Shown piece after piece: positions 20,262-28,755 of a stretch of DNA of 64,000 bases. The translations under genes and the position numbers were made by a program. Under the pieces are notes generated by a model. That model was not told the DNA's origin, did not search any database, and saw only the letters and a program-made list of their open reading frames with translations. The first letter of the stretch is position 1; the number at the start of each line of letters is the position of its first letter. The DNA comes from Archangium primigenium (GTDB lineage: Bacteria; Myxococcota; Myxococcia; Myxococcales; Myxococcaceae), in assembly GCF_016904885.1 (NCBI RefSeq), contig NZ_JADWYI010000001.1, forward strand, positions 4,960,001 through 5,024,000. The letters are read 5' to 3'.

Positions 20262-20783
20262 TCAATCGCGCTTGAGGCGACGGCGAGCGGCGAGGCGGTC
20301 CAACAGGGCGTGCAGCAGGGGCTCGGCCTGACGGGGCAGCGAGCGATCCGTGGGCGAATGCATGGGGAGCGTCCGGGCGAGCCGGTAGAGCTCCTCCAGC
20401 CGCTCGCGGATGAGTTCACTGTCCGGCCGGGCCTGGAGCGCCCGGCGGTAGGCGGCCGCCGCCCCGGCGTAGTCCCCCAGCGCGAAGAGCCGCTCGCCCT
20501 CGGTGACGGGCGAGGAGGGCCCCTGCGGGATGGACTGGGGCAGGGCGCTCGCCTGGAGGGAGCGCGACAGCTGCAGCTCCTGGGGCTCGATCGTCTCGCG
20601 CAGATGGGCGAGCTTGACGGCCAACGCGGAGTCGTCGGGGAAGGCCCGGCCCAGCGTCTCGTACAGGCGCATGGCCTCGTCCAGCTCTCCGCGGCGCAGG
20701 GCGCGTTCGGCGTGGGCGACCATCTCGGCGCGGGCTTCGGGGCTCATCTGCCCCCAGGTTACCGTACGGCGCGAGGATGTCAT
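20262..20783 (-). CDS. Small tetratricopeptide-repeat protein
   Basis: A 173-residue cytoplasmic protein with two TPR-like helical pairs: ARAEMVAHAERALRRGELDEAMRLYETLGRAFP (about 17-49) and TEGERLFALGDYAGAAAAYRRALQARP (about 94-120). An Arg-rich end (LDRLAARRRLKRD) follows. It has no signal peptide or membrane segment. The ATG at 20783 is given; an in-frame ATG at 20747 (MSPEARAEM) is preceded by GGGGG and is an equally good start. It lies 107 bases upstream of the kinase gene and 75 bases after the ATPase gene, all on the minus strand. Such proteins usually act as scaffolds; no partner can be named. Confidence 0.7.
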   Translation of the reverse strand: MTSSRRTVTWGQMSPEARAEMVAHAERALRRGELDEAMRLYETLGRAFPDDSALAVKLAHLRETIEPQELQLSRSLQASALPQSIPQGPSSPVTEGERLFALGDYAGAAAAYRRALQARPDSELIRERLEELYRLARTLPMHSPTDRSLPRQAEPLLHALLDRLAARRRLKRD

Positions 20784-20858
20784 CCGCCGTGCACGCCGAC
20801 TGCTCGGAAGGAGGGGAAAGGGGTGCCCCGGAGGGCATCTTCCCGCTTGCCTTTCCGC

Positions 20859-23800
20859 TCAATGCAGGGCTTCGCGCACCTCGGGCGGGGCGCTCCGCTC
20901 CGCCGTGCGCCGCGCCAGTTGGAGGATGTCCTGCTCGGAGAGCTGCTGGGTGAGGACGACGTTGCGGTCCGCCTGGAGCTGCCGCGCGGGTTGTCCCTCG
21001 CGCTGCAAGAGGAACTGCCCCATGTGCTGCGTGGCCAGCTTCTGGGTCGCGTCCCCGCCCCGGCCATGCGACAGCAGGGGCTTGAGCTTGCGCAGCGCGG
21101 TCTCCTGCGTGATGCGGCCCACGAGCCAGGTGAGCACGTTCTCGCGGCACTTGTAGTCCAGATCCCCCGGGCTCTGGGTGGCCAGCATCACGCCCACGCC
21201 GGCGGAGCGGGCGCGCTTGAGCAGGCTCTCCATGGGCTGCTTCGTGGCGGGCTGGCCCACCGCGGGCAGGTACAGGTCCGCCTCGTCGAAGAGCAGCACC
21301 GCCTGGAGCCGGGTCGCGGGGTGCTGGCTCGCCCAGCGGTGCGTCTCCATGAGGAGCTGGGAGACCCAGAAGAGCAGCTGCTGGTTGCCGCCCAGGAACT
21401 TGGTGCTGATGATGCTCAGCCGGGTGCGCCCCGGGACCGCGGCGGCCCCCCGCCCGAGCAGCTCCTCCACGTCGAGCCGCTCGCCCGTCGTGGACAGGAG
21501 CGCGCGCGAGGACAGGCGCAGCGTGGCCAGATCGCTCACGAGTTTGGGGAAGGCCTTGGCATCCAGGCCCTCCGCCTCCTGCACGAGCGTCGGATCCTCG
21601 GACTGCACGAACTGCCGCAGGGACTCCAGGGTGATGTCGGGCGCCTTCGGGCGTCGCACCATCAGCTGGATGGCCTGTTCGAGCAGGGCGCGCGCCGCCT
21701 TGTCCTTGGGACTGTTCTTGTACTCGAGCATGCCCGCGAGGGCGTCCGCCGACTGCCGCACGGCCTGCTCGCGATCGGCCGGGGTCAGCGCCGCCAGTCC
21801 CCGGGGCACCACGGGGATGCTCAGGGGCCGGCCATCCGCGCGGCCCGGCGTGTAGAGCGCCACGTCCACGCGCTCGCGCAACTGGCGGCGGCGCGCGTCC
21901 AGCTCGGGATCCGTCAGCGGGGTGCTCCAGGCGTCTTCCCGGGCGTAGCCGGCCAGGTCGCCCTTGCGGTCCACCAGGATGGCGGGGAGGCCGCGCAGCA
22001 GCAGTTGCTCCACGAGGCCCAGCGCGGCGGTCGTCTTGCCGCTGCCCGTACCGCCCAGGAATGCGCTGTGCCGCGTGAGGTCCTCGGGCTCCAGGAGTAC
22101 GGGCTCGTCGGAGATGCCCGTCTGGACCCCCAACCGCACGGGTCCCGAGGCCACGGGCGGCGGTGTCCGGGGCCGCTCGTCCTCTTTCTCGGCTGGGGCC
22201 TCCGCTCGGGGCGGCTTCTCCGCCCGAGGCGTCTCTTCCCGAGCGGTGGCGGGAGGGGGGGCCCGGGTCGTCGCCGGGGGCTCCACGGGCTCGCGGCCCA
22301 GCAGGTCGCAGACGAGTTTGAGGCGGGTGATGGGCCGGGTGCGCTGGCTCCACTCGGTGACCACCGCCGGATCATGGGCCTGGCGGAACGTGCGCAGCGC
22401 CACCAGCACGCGCAGGTCTCCATCGCCGAGCACCGCGCGCCGTCCGCCCTTCTTTAGCAAGCGCACCAGCTGGTCCGCCACGATGGTGCCCGTCGACGTG
22501 GGGAACTCCGTGCCGCGCACCAGGACGGGCAGCTTTCCACCCGCGCCGTCGAGCGCCTCCTTCATCTGTTTGCCGAGGCCTCCCCCCTTGGGCGACTTGT
22601 TGCAGAGCACGACGAGCAGCCGGGGACTTTTGGCTTCCGAGGTCAATTCCAGCGAGGCCTCGTCCCGGCGCCTCACGGAGAAGCGCGCCGCGCCCTCCAG
22701 CTCCTGGCTTCCCGTCTCGAGCCCCCAGGCGAGCAGGTCCACGACCTCCTCGTCCTCGTCCGGCACCTGCGTCTGGTAGGTCGCCTGGAAGTCCACCCAC
22801 TTCTGCTCCAGCTCCGCGACCCGGTCGCTTCCGCTCACCGGTGCGCCGCCCGAGGGCCCGGAGATCTCCTGGGTGGGGGTCTCCTTCGGGGCCTCCGGCG
22901 GGAGGAAATGCTCGGGCAGCCGGCCCGTGTCGATGGCGCGCTCGCGGTAGTCGCGCAGGTGGTGCAGCAGTTCCCGCGTCCGCCGTCCACTCAGGGCGTC
23001 GAACCACGGGGCCGGGTAGGGGTAGGTCGGGTCCCGCGGATCGATCTGGACGCCGCGCTTCTCGTAGAGCACCCGCAGGCGCTGCGCCGCGATGTCCCGC
23101 GCCGTCTGGGCGGTGACGTGGTGTTCGAGCTTCACGGGGGTGGGGTCCATCTCGATCCGGTCCAGGATGGACTGCAGCAGCCGCTGTCGGGCGCTGGCCC
23201 AGAAGTCCGACAGACCGCAGACCACGACGATCGCCGTGGGGATGCTGCCGGCCAGGTGCGCCAGCAGGTTCATCGCGCGGCGGAAGGCCGGCTCCATGCC
23301 GGGGCGCAGGGCGAAGTCGCTGATGTCCTCCACCTGATCCACGCACAGGACGAAGGCCTGCCCCAGGGCGCTCAGCAGCAGGCCCAGCTGCTCCAGCATC
23401 CATTTGGGCCCCTCCTCGTCGGTCCGGACGGTGAGGTTGCCGAGCACCCGGGCGTCCGCGGGCGACAGCTCCCGGCAGCGCATCCACTGGAGCACCGCGT
23501 GGTGCAGGCGCACGTCCCGGTGTTGCAGGAAGAGCAGGGCGCGCAGCAGCTCCACGGCCACGCCACTGAAGCGCGCGGTCGCCTTGAGCTCGTAGGCCAC
23601 GTCGGACACCGTCGTGTGCAGGTGCTCGTCGTCGCGGGGCTCGGCCTGGATGTTCAACGCGAACAGGCTGGTGCTGGCCGCCATGACCGTGTCCGACAGC
23701 CGCATCAGGCCCGAGGCCTCGGACGTGCGCGCGTCGTAGGGGCGATCCAGCGAGTCCATCACGCAGGAGAGGATGTAGCGCTCGTAGTGGGGCGTATCGA

Positions 23801-24095
23801 CGGTCATCGGCAGGTAGCCGACGTAGCCCTTCTCCTGGCCATGCACGAGGTGGCGGAAGGCGCGAATGAGGTGCGTCTTGCCACTGCCGGACTCGCCCGT
23901 GAGCAGCAGGAGCTTGCCCTCGTCGGGTGAGGCTCCCGCGCGATTGAGCAGCCGCAGGAAGGCCTTGCGCGCGGGCGCATTGAAGGACGGCACGTCGAAG
24001 GGGTCGTGCTTCCAGAGGTTCTGTCCCTGCTGGATGCCGTTGAAGACCTCCTCGCCATCGGTGAGGAAGGCCTCGAGTCGTGGATCAGCGGTCAT
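20859..24095 (-). CDS. Double-ATPase protein: N-terminal AAA/P-loop domain fused to a HerA/FtsK-like helicase domain
   Basis: A 1078-residue protein with two nucleotide-binding modules. The N-terminal one has Walker A GESGSGKT (67-74) and Walker B FVLCVDQVED (248-257), resembling ORC/STAND-type AAA loaders. A mid region (about 490-600) looks like an alpha/beta domain. A Pro/Glu-rich linker (602-655) leads to a HerA/FtsK-type motor with GGTGSGKT (681-688), VLLFDEADLYLP and the sensor LATQSPGDLDYKC. HerA-like motors pump DNA in end-processing and phage-defence systems. The ATG at 24095 has GGAG seven bases upstream and lies 23 bases after its neighbour's stop, so the two form an operon. I do not know a named system with this exact pair. 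Confidence 0.85.
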   Translation of the reverse strand: MTADPRLEAFLTDGEEVFNGIQQGQNLWKHDPFDVPSFNAPARKAFLRLLNRAGASPDEGKLLLLTGESGSGKTHLIRAFRHLVHGQEKGYVGYLPMTVDTPHYERYILSCVMDSLDRPYDARTSEASGLMRLSDTVMAASTSLFALNIQAEPRDDEHLHTTVSDVAYELKATARFSGVAVELLRALLFLQHRDVRLHHAVLQWMRCRELSPADARVLGNLTVRTDEEGPKWMLEQLGLLLSALGQAFVLCVDQVEDISDFALRPGMEPAFRRAMNLLAHLAGSIPTAIVVVCGLSDFWASARQRLLQSILDRIEMDPTPVKLEHHVTAQTARDIAAQRLRVLYEKRGVQIDPRDPTYPYPAPWFDALSGRRTRELLHHLRDYRERAIDTGRLPEHFLPPEAPKETPTQEISGPSGGAPVSGSDRVAELEQKWVDFQATYQTQVPDEDEEVVDLLAWGLETGSQELEGAARFSVRRRDEASLELTSEAKSPRLLVVLCNKSPKGGGLGKQMKEALDGAGGKLPVLVRGTEFPTSTGTIVADQLVRLLKKGGRRAVLGDGDLRVLVALRTFRQAHDPAVVTEWSQRTRPITRLKLVCDLLGREPVEPPATTRAPPPATAREETPRAEKPPRAEAPAEKEDERPRTPPPVASGPVRLGVQTGISDEPVLLEPEDLTRHSAFLGGTGSGKTTAALGLVEQLLLRGLPAILVDRKGDLAGYAREDAWSTPLTDPELDARRRQLRERVDVALYTPGRADGRPLSIPVVPRGLAALTPADREQAVRQSADALAGMLEYKNSPKDKAARALLEQAIQLMVRRPKAPDITLESLRQFVQSEDPTLVQEAEGLDAKAFPKLVSDLATLRLSSRALLSTTGERLDVEELLGRGAAAVPGRTRLSIISTKFLGGNQQLLFWVSQLLMETHRWASQHPATRLQAVLLFDEADLYLPAVGQPATKQPMESLLKRARSAGVGVMLATQSPGDLDYKCRENVLTWLVGRITQETALRKLKPLLSHGRGGDATQKLATQHMGQFLLQREGQPARQLQADRNVVLTQQLSEQDILQLARRTAERSAPPEVREALH

Positions 24096-24118
24096 GGCCA
24101 ACTCCAGGGGGGCGGGAA

Positions 24119-25099
24119 CTAGACGACGACGAAATGGAAGCGGGCACCGTGAGAGCGGATCTCGGACTCGGCCACATCGGTGGGATCCATCACGGACACG
24201 AGGTCCGCGCGGGTCAGCGACAGATGCCGGGCGCGGTTGGCCTCCAACAGCGCCGCGTCGAAGGCCTCGCGGTGACGCCACGTGGGCTGGAACTTCTTCC
24301 AGACATGGGCGATGAACACCTTGTCCGGGCCGAAGCGGCGCTCGGCGGGCAGGGCGCGGGCCACCGACAGTACCTGCTCGGCGAAGGGAGTCTCCGCGGG
24401 CGGCGGCTCCACCGGCGCCGGGGCGTCCTCCGCGTCCTTCACCAACCAGGCGCGCAGCGTCGCCAGGCGCACGGCCTCCACGTCCACCCGGGAGGCCCCC
24501 GCCGCCCGAGCGGCGAGCTGCTCCACGGCCCGGCGCGGGTCGCGCACCTCCATCTCCAGCAGGCCCCCGAGCAGGTGGCTCTGGACGGACACCAGATCGA
24601 ACGGGCGATCCGTCTCCACCCCGAGCTGACGCCACAACAACCGGTCCCGTGCCTGCTTCAGGCTGGGGGACTCCTTCCCGCCGAGCCCGTACTCACGCTG
24701 GAGCAGGGCGGCGCGCAGGCCGTCGGAACGGCCCACCCAGGTCCGCGCCGCGCGGGACGCGGGCAGCCCCAGCCCCAGCGCTTGCAGATGGGTGTCCTTG
24801 AGCTGCTTCCAGGTGAGCGGGCGGGGGAGGGCCTCCAGACCGAGCAGTCGCAGGACCTCGTCGCGTCCGGGCTCCAACACCGCCAGTCCCCCCCGCGCGC
24901 CGCGCTGGATCAGGCCTCGCTCCAGGCTCTCCTCCACCCACCGGGCGCACCGCTCCTTCCACCACGCGCCGCCGAAGTGCGGTTCCACGTAGGGCCGGAG
25001 GGCCTTCTCCAGCGTGCCGAGGGTTCCCCGGGATTTCGCGGGGCGCGTCAAGAGCCAGCACAGGGCGAGCCCCGTCAACCGGGCGTCGAGCGTGTCCAT
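24119..25099 (-). CDS. Partner protein of the double ATPase, function unknown
   Basis: A 326-residue soluble protein. The N-terminal half is helical, with many Trp and Arg residues. The C-terminal region (about 255-326) has a RFGPDKVFIAHVWKKF segment, a helix (REAFDAALLEANRARHL) and the closing run LSLTRADLVSVMDPTDV, followed by a beta end HGARFHFVVV. This end looks like a winged-helix or small alpha/beta fold that I have seen next to ATPases, but I cannot give it a family name. It has no nuclease motif that I can see. It is the first gene of a two-gene operon with the AAA-HerA protein, so it could recruit DNA or a substrate for that motor. The start at 25099 lacks a strong Shine-Dalgarno. 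Confidence 0.65.
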   Translation of the reverse strand: MDTLDARLTGLALCWLLTRPAKSRGTLGTLEKALRPYVEPHFGGAWWKERCARWVEESLERGLIQRGARGGLAVLEPGRDEVLRLLGLEALPRPLTWKQLKDTHLQALGLGLPASRAARTWVGRSDGLRAALLQREYGLGGKESPSLKQARDRLLWRQLGVETDRPFDLVSVQSHLLGGLLEMEVRDPRRAVEQLAARAAGASRVDVEAVRLATLRAWLVKDAEDAPAPVEPPPAETPFAEQVLSVARALPAERRFGPDKVFIAHVWKKFQPTWRHREAFDAALLEANRARHLSLTRADLVSVMDPTDVAESEIRSHGARFHFVVV

Positions 25100-25221
25100 A
25101 GGGGCGCCACCCTCGCCGCCCCCCGCCCGGGGGCTCAATCCCTCCGAAGAGGGATGGACAGAACACCCGTGACGCGAGGAGGAGGGCAAGGCGCCGCCGT
25201 TCCGCTAGTGTGCGCCCCCTC

Positions 25222-26556
25222 ATGTGGACCCTTCTCCTGCTCGCCACGCTGGCCCAGGCCCCGGCGCTGGCGCCCCCCGACCCGGATTCCGACGAGGCGT
25301 TGGAACCGGAGCCCCCGGCCGTGGTGCCTCCACTGCCCGTGGCCTCGCTGCCGCCGTCCACCCAGGAGCTGTTCGAGCGCCTCAAGCGCCGCGTGGCCCA
25401 GGTGCGCATCATCGAGCGGCGCAGCGGCTCGCGCTCCTCCATCGGCTCGGCCTTCTTCGTGGACGCCGAGGGCCGCGCCGTCACCAACTACCACGTCATC
25501 TCCAGCATCGTGCAGCACCCGGAGGACTACACCGCGGAGCTGGTGCTCGAGGGCCAGGAGGCCAACGCCATCCCCGTGCGCGTGCGGGACGTGGACGTGG
25601 TGCATGACCTGGCCGTCATCCAGCAGGACGCGCCCGTCAAGGACTGGTTCGAGCTGGCCGACAAGGACACCGCCCAGGGCACGCGGCTGTACGCCATGGG
25701 CAACCCGCACGACCTGGGCACCACCATCGTGGAGGGCACCTACAACGGGCTCGTCCAGGACGCGCTCTACGACAAGGTGCACTTCAGCGGCGCCATCAAC
25801 CCGGGCATGAGCGGCGGCCCCACCGTGACGGGGGATGGCCGCGTGGTGGGCATCAACGTGGCCACCCTGGGCAACCAGCTCGGCTTCCTGGTGCCGGTGG
25901 CCCATGCGCGCGCGCTGCTCACGCGGGCCCGGAGCGCCGCGCCGGAGCAGACGACGAGCCTGCTCGCCGTGGTGGCCACCCAGTTGATGGACAACCAGCA
26001 GCGCATCACCGAGCGGCTGCTCTCCACGCCCGTGCCCACCCAGTCCCTGGGGGACTACCGGGTGCCGGGCCGCTGGCGGCCCTTCCTCAAGTGCTGGGGC
26101 GACACGCCGCACGACGCGGACAACCCCTACACCGTCACCAGCTACCAGTGCTCGTCCGAGGAGGACATCTTCCTGAGCGGCGAGCAGCGCACGGGCGTGG
26201 TGGCCTACGATCATGCCTTCGTGTCGAGCGACACCCTGGGCGCGCTGCGCTTCTCGGCGCTCTACTCGGCCACGTTCGCGAGCGACGCGGGCGGCGTGGA
26301 CGCCACCCAGGACGACGTGACGAACTTCCGCTGCCAGACGGGCTTCGTGAAGGTCAATGGCCTCACGGTGCGCACGGCCCTGTGCCTGCGCGCTTACAAG
26401 CGCATGCCCGGCCTGTATGACTTGTCGCTGCGCGCGGCGACGCTCAACGCCCAGACGGCCGGAGTGCAGACGAGCCTGGACCTCGCCGGCTTCTCCGCGG
26501 ACAACGCCCGCGCGCTCGCGCGCCGCTACCTGGAGGCGCTCGCGTGGACGAAGTGA
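25222..26556 (+). CDS. Exported trypsin-like (S1C/HtrA-type) serine protease
   Basis: A 444-residue protein with a short hydrophobic N-terminus (MWTLLLLATLAQAPA), suggesting export, and a Pro-rich linker. The protease domain has the catalytic triad in TNYHVI, VHDLAVIQ and GMSGGP, which fits the chymotrypsin-fold DegP/HtrA class. I see no PDZ domain in the C-terminal half. That half (about 280-444) instead has several cysteines (KCWGD, SYQCSS, FRCQTG, LCLRAY) and an unknown fold. The ATG at 25222 is preferred over an in-frame GTG at 25210 because it begins the signal-like segment. It overlaps the FHA gene at 26544 by 13 bases, so the two are coupled. Confidence 0.85.
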   Translation: MWTLLLLATLAQAPALAPPDPDSDEALEPEPPAVVPPLPVASLPPSTQELFERLKRRVAQVRIIERRSGSRSSIGSAFFVDAEGRAVTNYHVISSIVQHPEDYTAELVLEGQEANAIPVRVRDVDVVHDLAVIQQDAPVKDWFELADKDTAQGTRLYAMGNPHDLGTTIVEGTYNGLVQDALYDKVHFSGAINPGMSGGPTVTGDGRVVGINVATLGNQLGFLVPVAHARALLTRARSAAPEQTTSLLAVVATQLMDNQQRITERLLSTPVPTQSLGDYRVPGRWRPFLKCWGDTPHDADNPYTVTSYQCSSEEDIFLSGEQRTGVVAYDHAFVSSDTLGALRFSALYSATFASDAGGVDATQDDVTNFRCQTGFVKVNGLTVRTALCLRAYKRMPGLYDLSLRAATLNAQTAGVQTSLDLAGFSADNARALARRYLEALAWTK

Positions 26557-27518
26557 TCTTCCTGGAGGTGCTGGAGGACGACGAGGGGCTCGCCGCCCGG
26601 CACCGGCTGGAGCGCTTCCCGGTGACGGTGGGGCGCGGCTACACCAACGACATCATCCTGGACGACCCCAAGGTGTCCGCCGCGCACCTGCTCCTCGAGC
26701 GCACCGCCGAGGGGGCCGTGGTGCTCCGGGACGTGGGCAGCCAGAACGGCACCTTCCGGGTGGAGCCCTGGGGCCGGCTGGCGGAGCTGACGCTCACGGA
26801 CGACGTGCGCGTGTCGGTGGGCGACACGGTGCTGCGCTTCCGTGCGCGCTCCCACGCGGTGGAGGACACGCTCGTCTCGGCGGTGGTGGACGCGCCCCGG
26901 CGGCAGTTCTTCGATCGGCCCTTCGCCTTCCCGCTGGCGCTCGGCGTGGCGGTGCTGGCCGCGCTCTTCTTCGAGTACCTCACCAACTACCAGAAGACGA
27001 ACTGGGGCACGCTCGCGCTGGCGGTGGTGCTGCCGGTGGCCTCCGCCTTCGTCTGGTCCACGCTCTGGAGCGTGGCGAGCAAGGTGACGCGGCGGCGCTT
27101 CTTCTTCGGTGCCCATGGGGCCATCGGGAGCCTGGGCTTCCTCGGGCTCATCGCCGTGCCCCTCCTGCTGGAGTTCCTCACGTACGGCCTGTCCCTGGGC
27201 ACGTGGACCCGGTGGGTGATGCACGCGGGCTACCTGGCGTGGCTCGGCTTCGTGCTCTTCTGGCACCTGCGCTACGTGACGCGCGCCGAGCCCCGGCGGC
27301 TCGTCTGGATGCTGGTGGGCATCCTGGTGTGCTTCGGCGCCCTCACGCGCGCGGCGTCCCTGCTGGACGCCGAGGAGTTCTCCGCCACGCTCAACTTCGA
27401 CCGCACGCTCCTGCCGCCCGCGTTCCGGTGGACCTCCGACCAGAACGTGGACGCCTTCTTCGAGAAGTCGCGCGACATCCAGGCGGAAGTGGACGCGCTC
27501 GCCCGGAAGAAGCCCTGA
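26544..27518 (+). CDS. FHA-domain membrane protein
   Basis: A 324-residue protein. The N-terminal FHA domain (about 1-95) has the phosphothreonine-binding elements VGRGYTNDI, VSAAHLLLE and GSQNGTF. Five or six transmembrane helices follow from about residue 130 (PFAFPLALGVAVLAALFF, LALAVVLPVASAF, LGFLGLIAVPLLLEFL, WLGFVLFWHL, LVGILVCFGALT). A short soluble tail ends the protein. Start is GTG at 26544, inside the end of the protease gene, so translation is coupled. FHA domains read Ser/Thr kinase signals; the kinase at 18316 is a candidate but is not adjacent. The architecture with FHA ahead of a polytopic membrane domain is unusual, and its function is unknown. Confidence 0.85.
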   Translation: MDEVIFLEVLEDDEGLAARHRLERFPVTVGRGYTNDIILDDPKVSAAHLLLERTAEGAVVLRDVGSQNGTFRVEPWGRLAELTLTDDVRVSVGDTVLRFRARSHAVEDTLVSAVVDAPRRQFFDRPFAFPLALGVAVLAALFFEYLTNYQKTNWGTLALAVVLPVASAFVWSTLWSVASKVTRRRFFFGAHGAIGSLGFLGLIAVPLLLEFLTYGLSLGTWTRWVMHAGYLAWLGFVLFWHLRYVTRAEPRRLVWMLVGILVCFGALTRAASLLDAEEFSATLNFDRTLLPPAFRWTSDQNVDAFFEKSRDIQAEVDALARKKP

Positions 27519-27519
27519 G

Positions 27520-28500
27520 TCAGAAGCCGCGCACGGCGTGGGGCTGGTAGGGCGCCTCGAGCGCCTTCACCTCGTCCGGCGTCAGCCGCACGTCGAGCGC
27601 GCGCAGCGCGGCCTCCAGGTGGTCCATCTTCGTGGCGCCGATGATGGGCGCCACCACCGCGGGCTTGGACAACAGCCACGCCAGGGACACCTCGGCGGCG
27701 GAGTGGCCCTTGTCCGCGGCCACCTTCTTCACCGCCTCCACCACGTCCCAGTCATGCGGGCTGTCGTAGAGCGTCGTCGCGAAGGCGTCCGAGCCCGCGC
27801 GGGTCGTCGCCTGCTTGTCATCCAGCGACTTGCGTGAGCCCGCCAGCAGGCCCCGCGCGAGCGGAGACCAGGGGATGACGCCGATGCCCTCCTCCTCGCA
27901 CAGGGGCAGCATCTCGCGCTCCTCCTCGCGGTAGACGAGGTTGTAGTGGTTCTGCATGGACACGAAGCGCGCCCAGCCGTTGCGCTCCGACAGGCTCAGC
28001 GCCTTGGAGAATTTCCACGCCTCGCAGGAGCTCGCCCCCAGGTAGCGCACCTTGCCCTGACGCACGAGCAGATCCAGCGCCTCCAGCGTCTCCTCGATGG
28101 GCGTGTGCGGATCCATGCGGTGGATTTGGTAGAGATCGATCGTCTCCACCCCCAGCCGCTTGAGGCTCGCCTCGCAGCCCTGCACCACGTGCTTGCGCGA
28201 CAGGCCGCCCATGTTGGGCCCCTGGCTCATGGGGTTGAACACCTTGGTGGCGATCACCACCTCGTCCAGCTTCGCGTACTGACGCAGCGCCCGGCCCGTC
28301 ACCTCCTCGCTCACCCCCAGCGAGTACATGTCCGCCGTGTCGAAGAAGTTGATGCCCGCCTCCACCGCGCGCCGGAAGAAGGGCTGCGCGGCCTCCTCGT
28401 CCAGGACCCACGGCCGCCACTTGGAGCTGCCATAGCTCATACAGCCCAGGCTCAGGCGCGACACCTTCAAACCCGTCTTCCCCAGATTGACGTATTTCAT
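27520..28500 (-). CDS. Aldo/keto reductase
   Basis: A 326-residue NADPH-dependent oxidoreductase of the aldo/keto reductase fold. The catalytic residues are all visible: Asp and Tyr in FFDTADMYSLG, Lys in VIATKVF and His in YQIHRMDPHT. The C-terminal nucleotide-binding stretch ends in PIIGATKMDHL. Most similar relatives are YajO/YhdN-type general reductases for aldehydes; the real substrate is unknown. The ATG at 28500 is preferred over an upstream in-frame start (28536), because the family begins MKYVNLGKTGLKVS. It is convergent with the FHA gene, one base apart, and divergent from the repeat lipoprotein. Confidence 0.93.
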   Translation of the reverse strand: MKYVNLGKTGLKVSRLSLGCMSYGSSKWRPWVLDEEAAQPFFRRAVEAGINFFDTADMYSLGVSEEVTGRALRQYAKLDEVVIATKVFNPMSQGPNMGGLSRKHVVQGCEASLKRLGVETIDLYQIHRMDPHTPIEETLEALDLLVRQGKVRYLGASSCEAWKFSKALSLSERNGWARFVSMQNHYNLVYREEEREMLPLCEEEGIGVIPWSPLARGLLAGSRKSLDDKQATTRAGSDAFATTLYDSPHDWDVVEAVKKVAADKGHSAAEVSLAWLLSKPAVVAPIIGATKMDHLEAALRALDVRLTPDEVKALEAPYQPHAVRGF

Positions 28501-28755
28501 GGGCGTTATTTGCGTGGGGAACAAACCGTTGCACAAGGCGCAATCACCGGGAGTGCGGACTCATGGACGTTGTGCAAGCCATTGCCTGCGCGTCCAACGA
28601 ACCGGCCGGAGGTCAAATCATTACAGTGGGGAGGGAGACGTGCAAAGACACCCACGGGCGCGATAAACAGAGACGCTCCCGCTGGGAGTCCGTGCCCGCC
28701 CGATCGCCTCGCCTCCGGGGCCGACGGGGGGCGCGACACGCCAAGGGTCTCCTGC

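Noticed and set aside
28501-28755. Regulatory RNA or riboswitch before the giant lipoprotein.
   Set aside because: Only an eight-base inverted pair TTGCACAA/TTGTGCAA (28529-28577) was seen, which is too little evidence.
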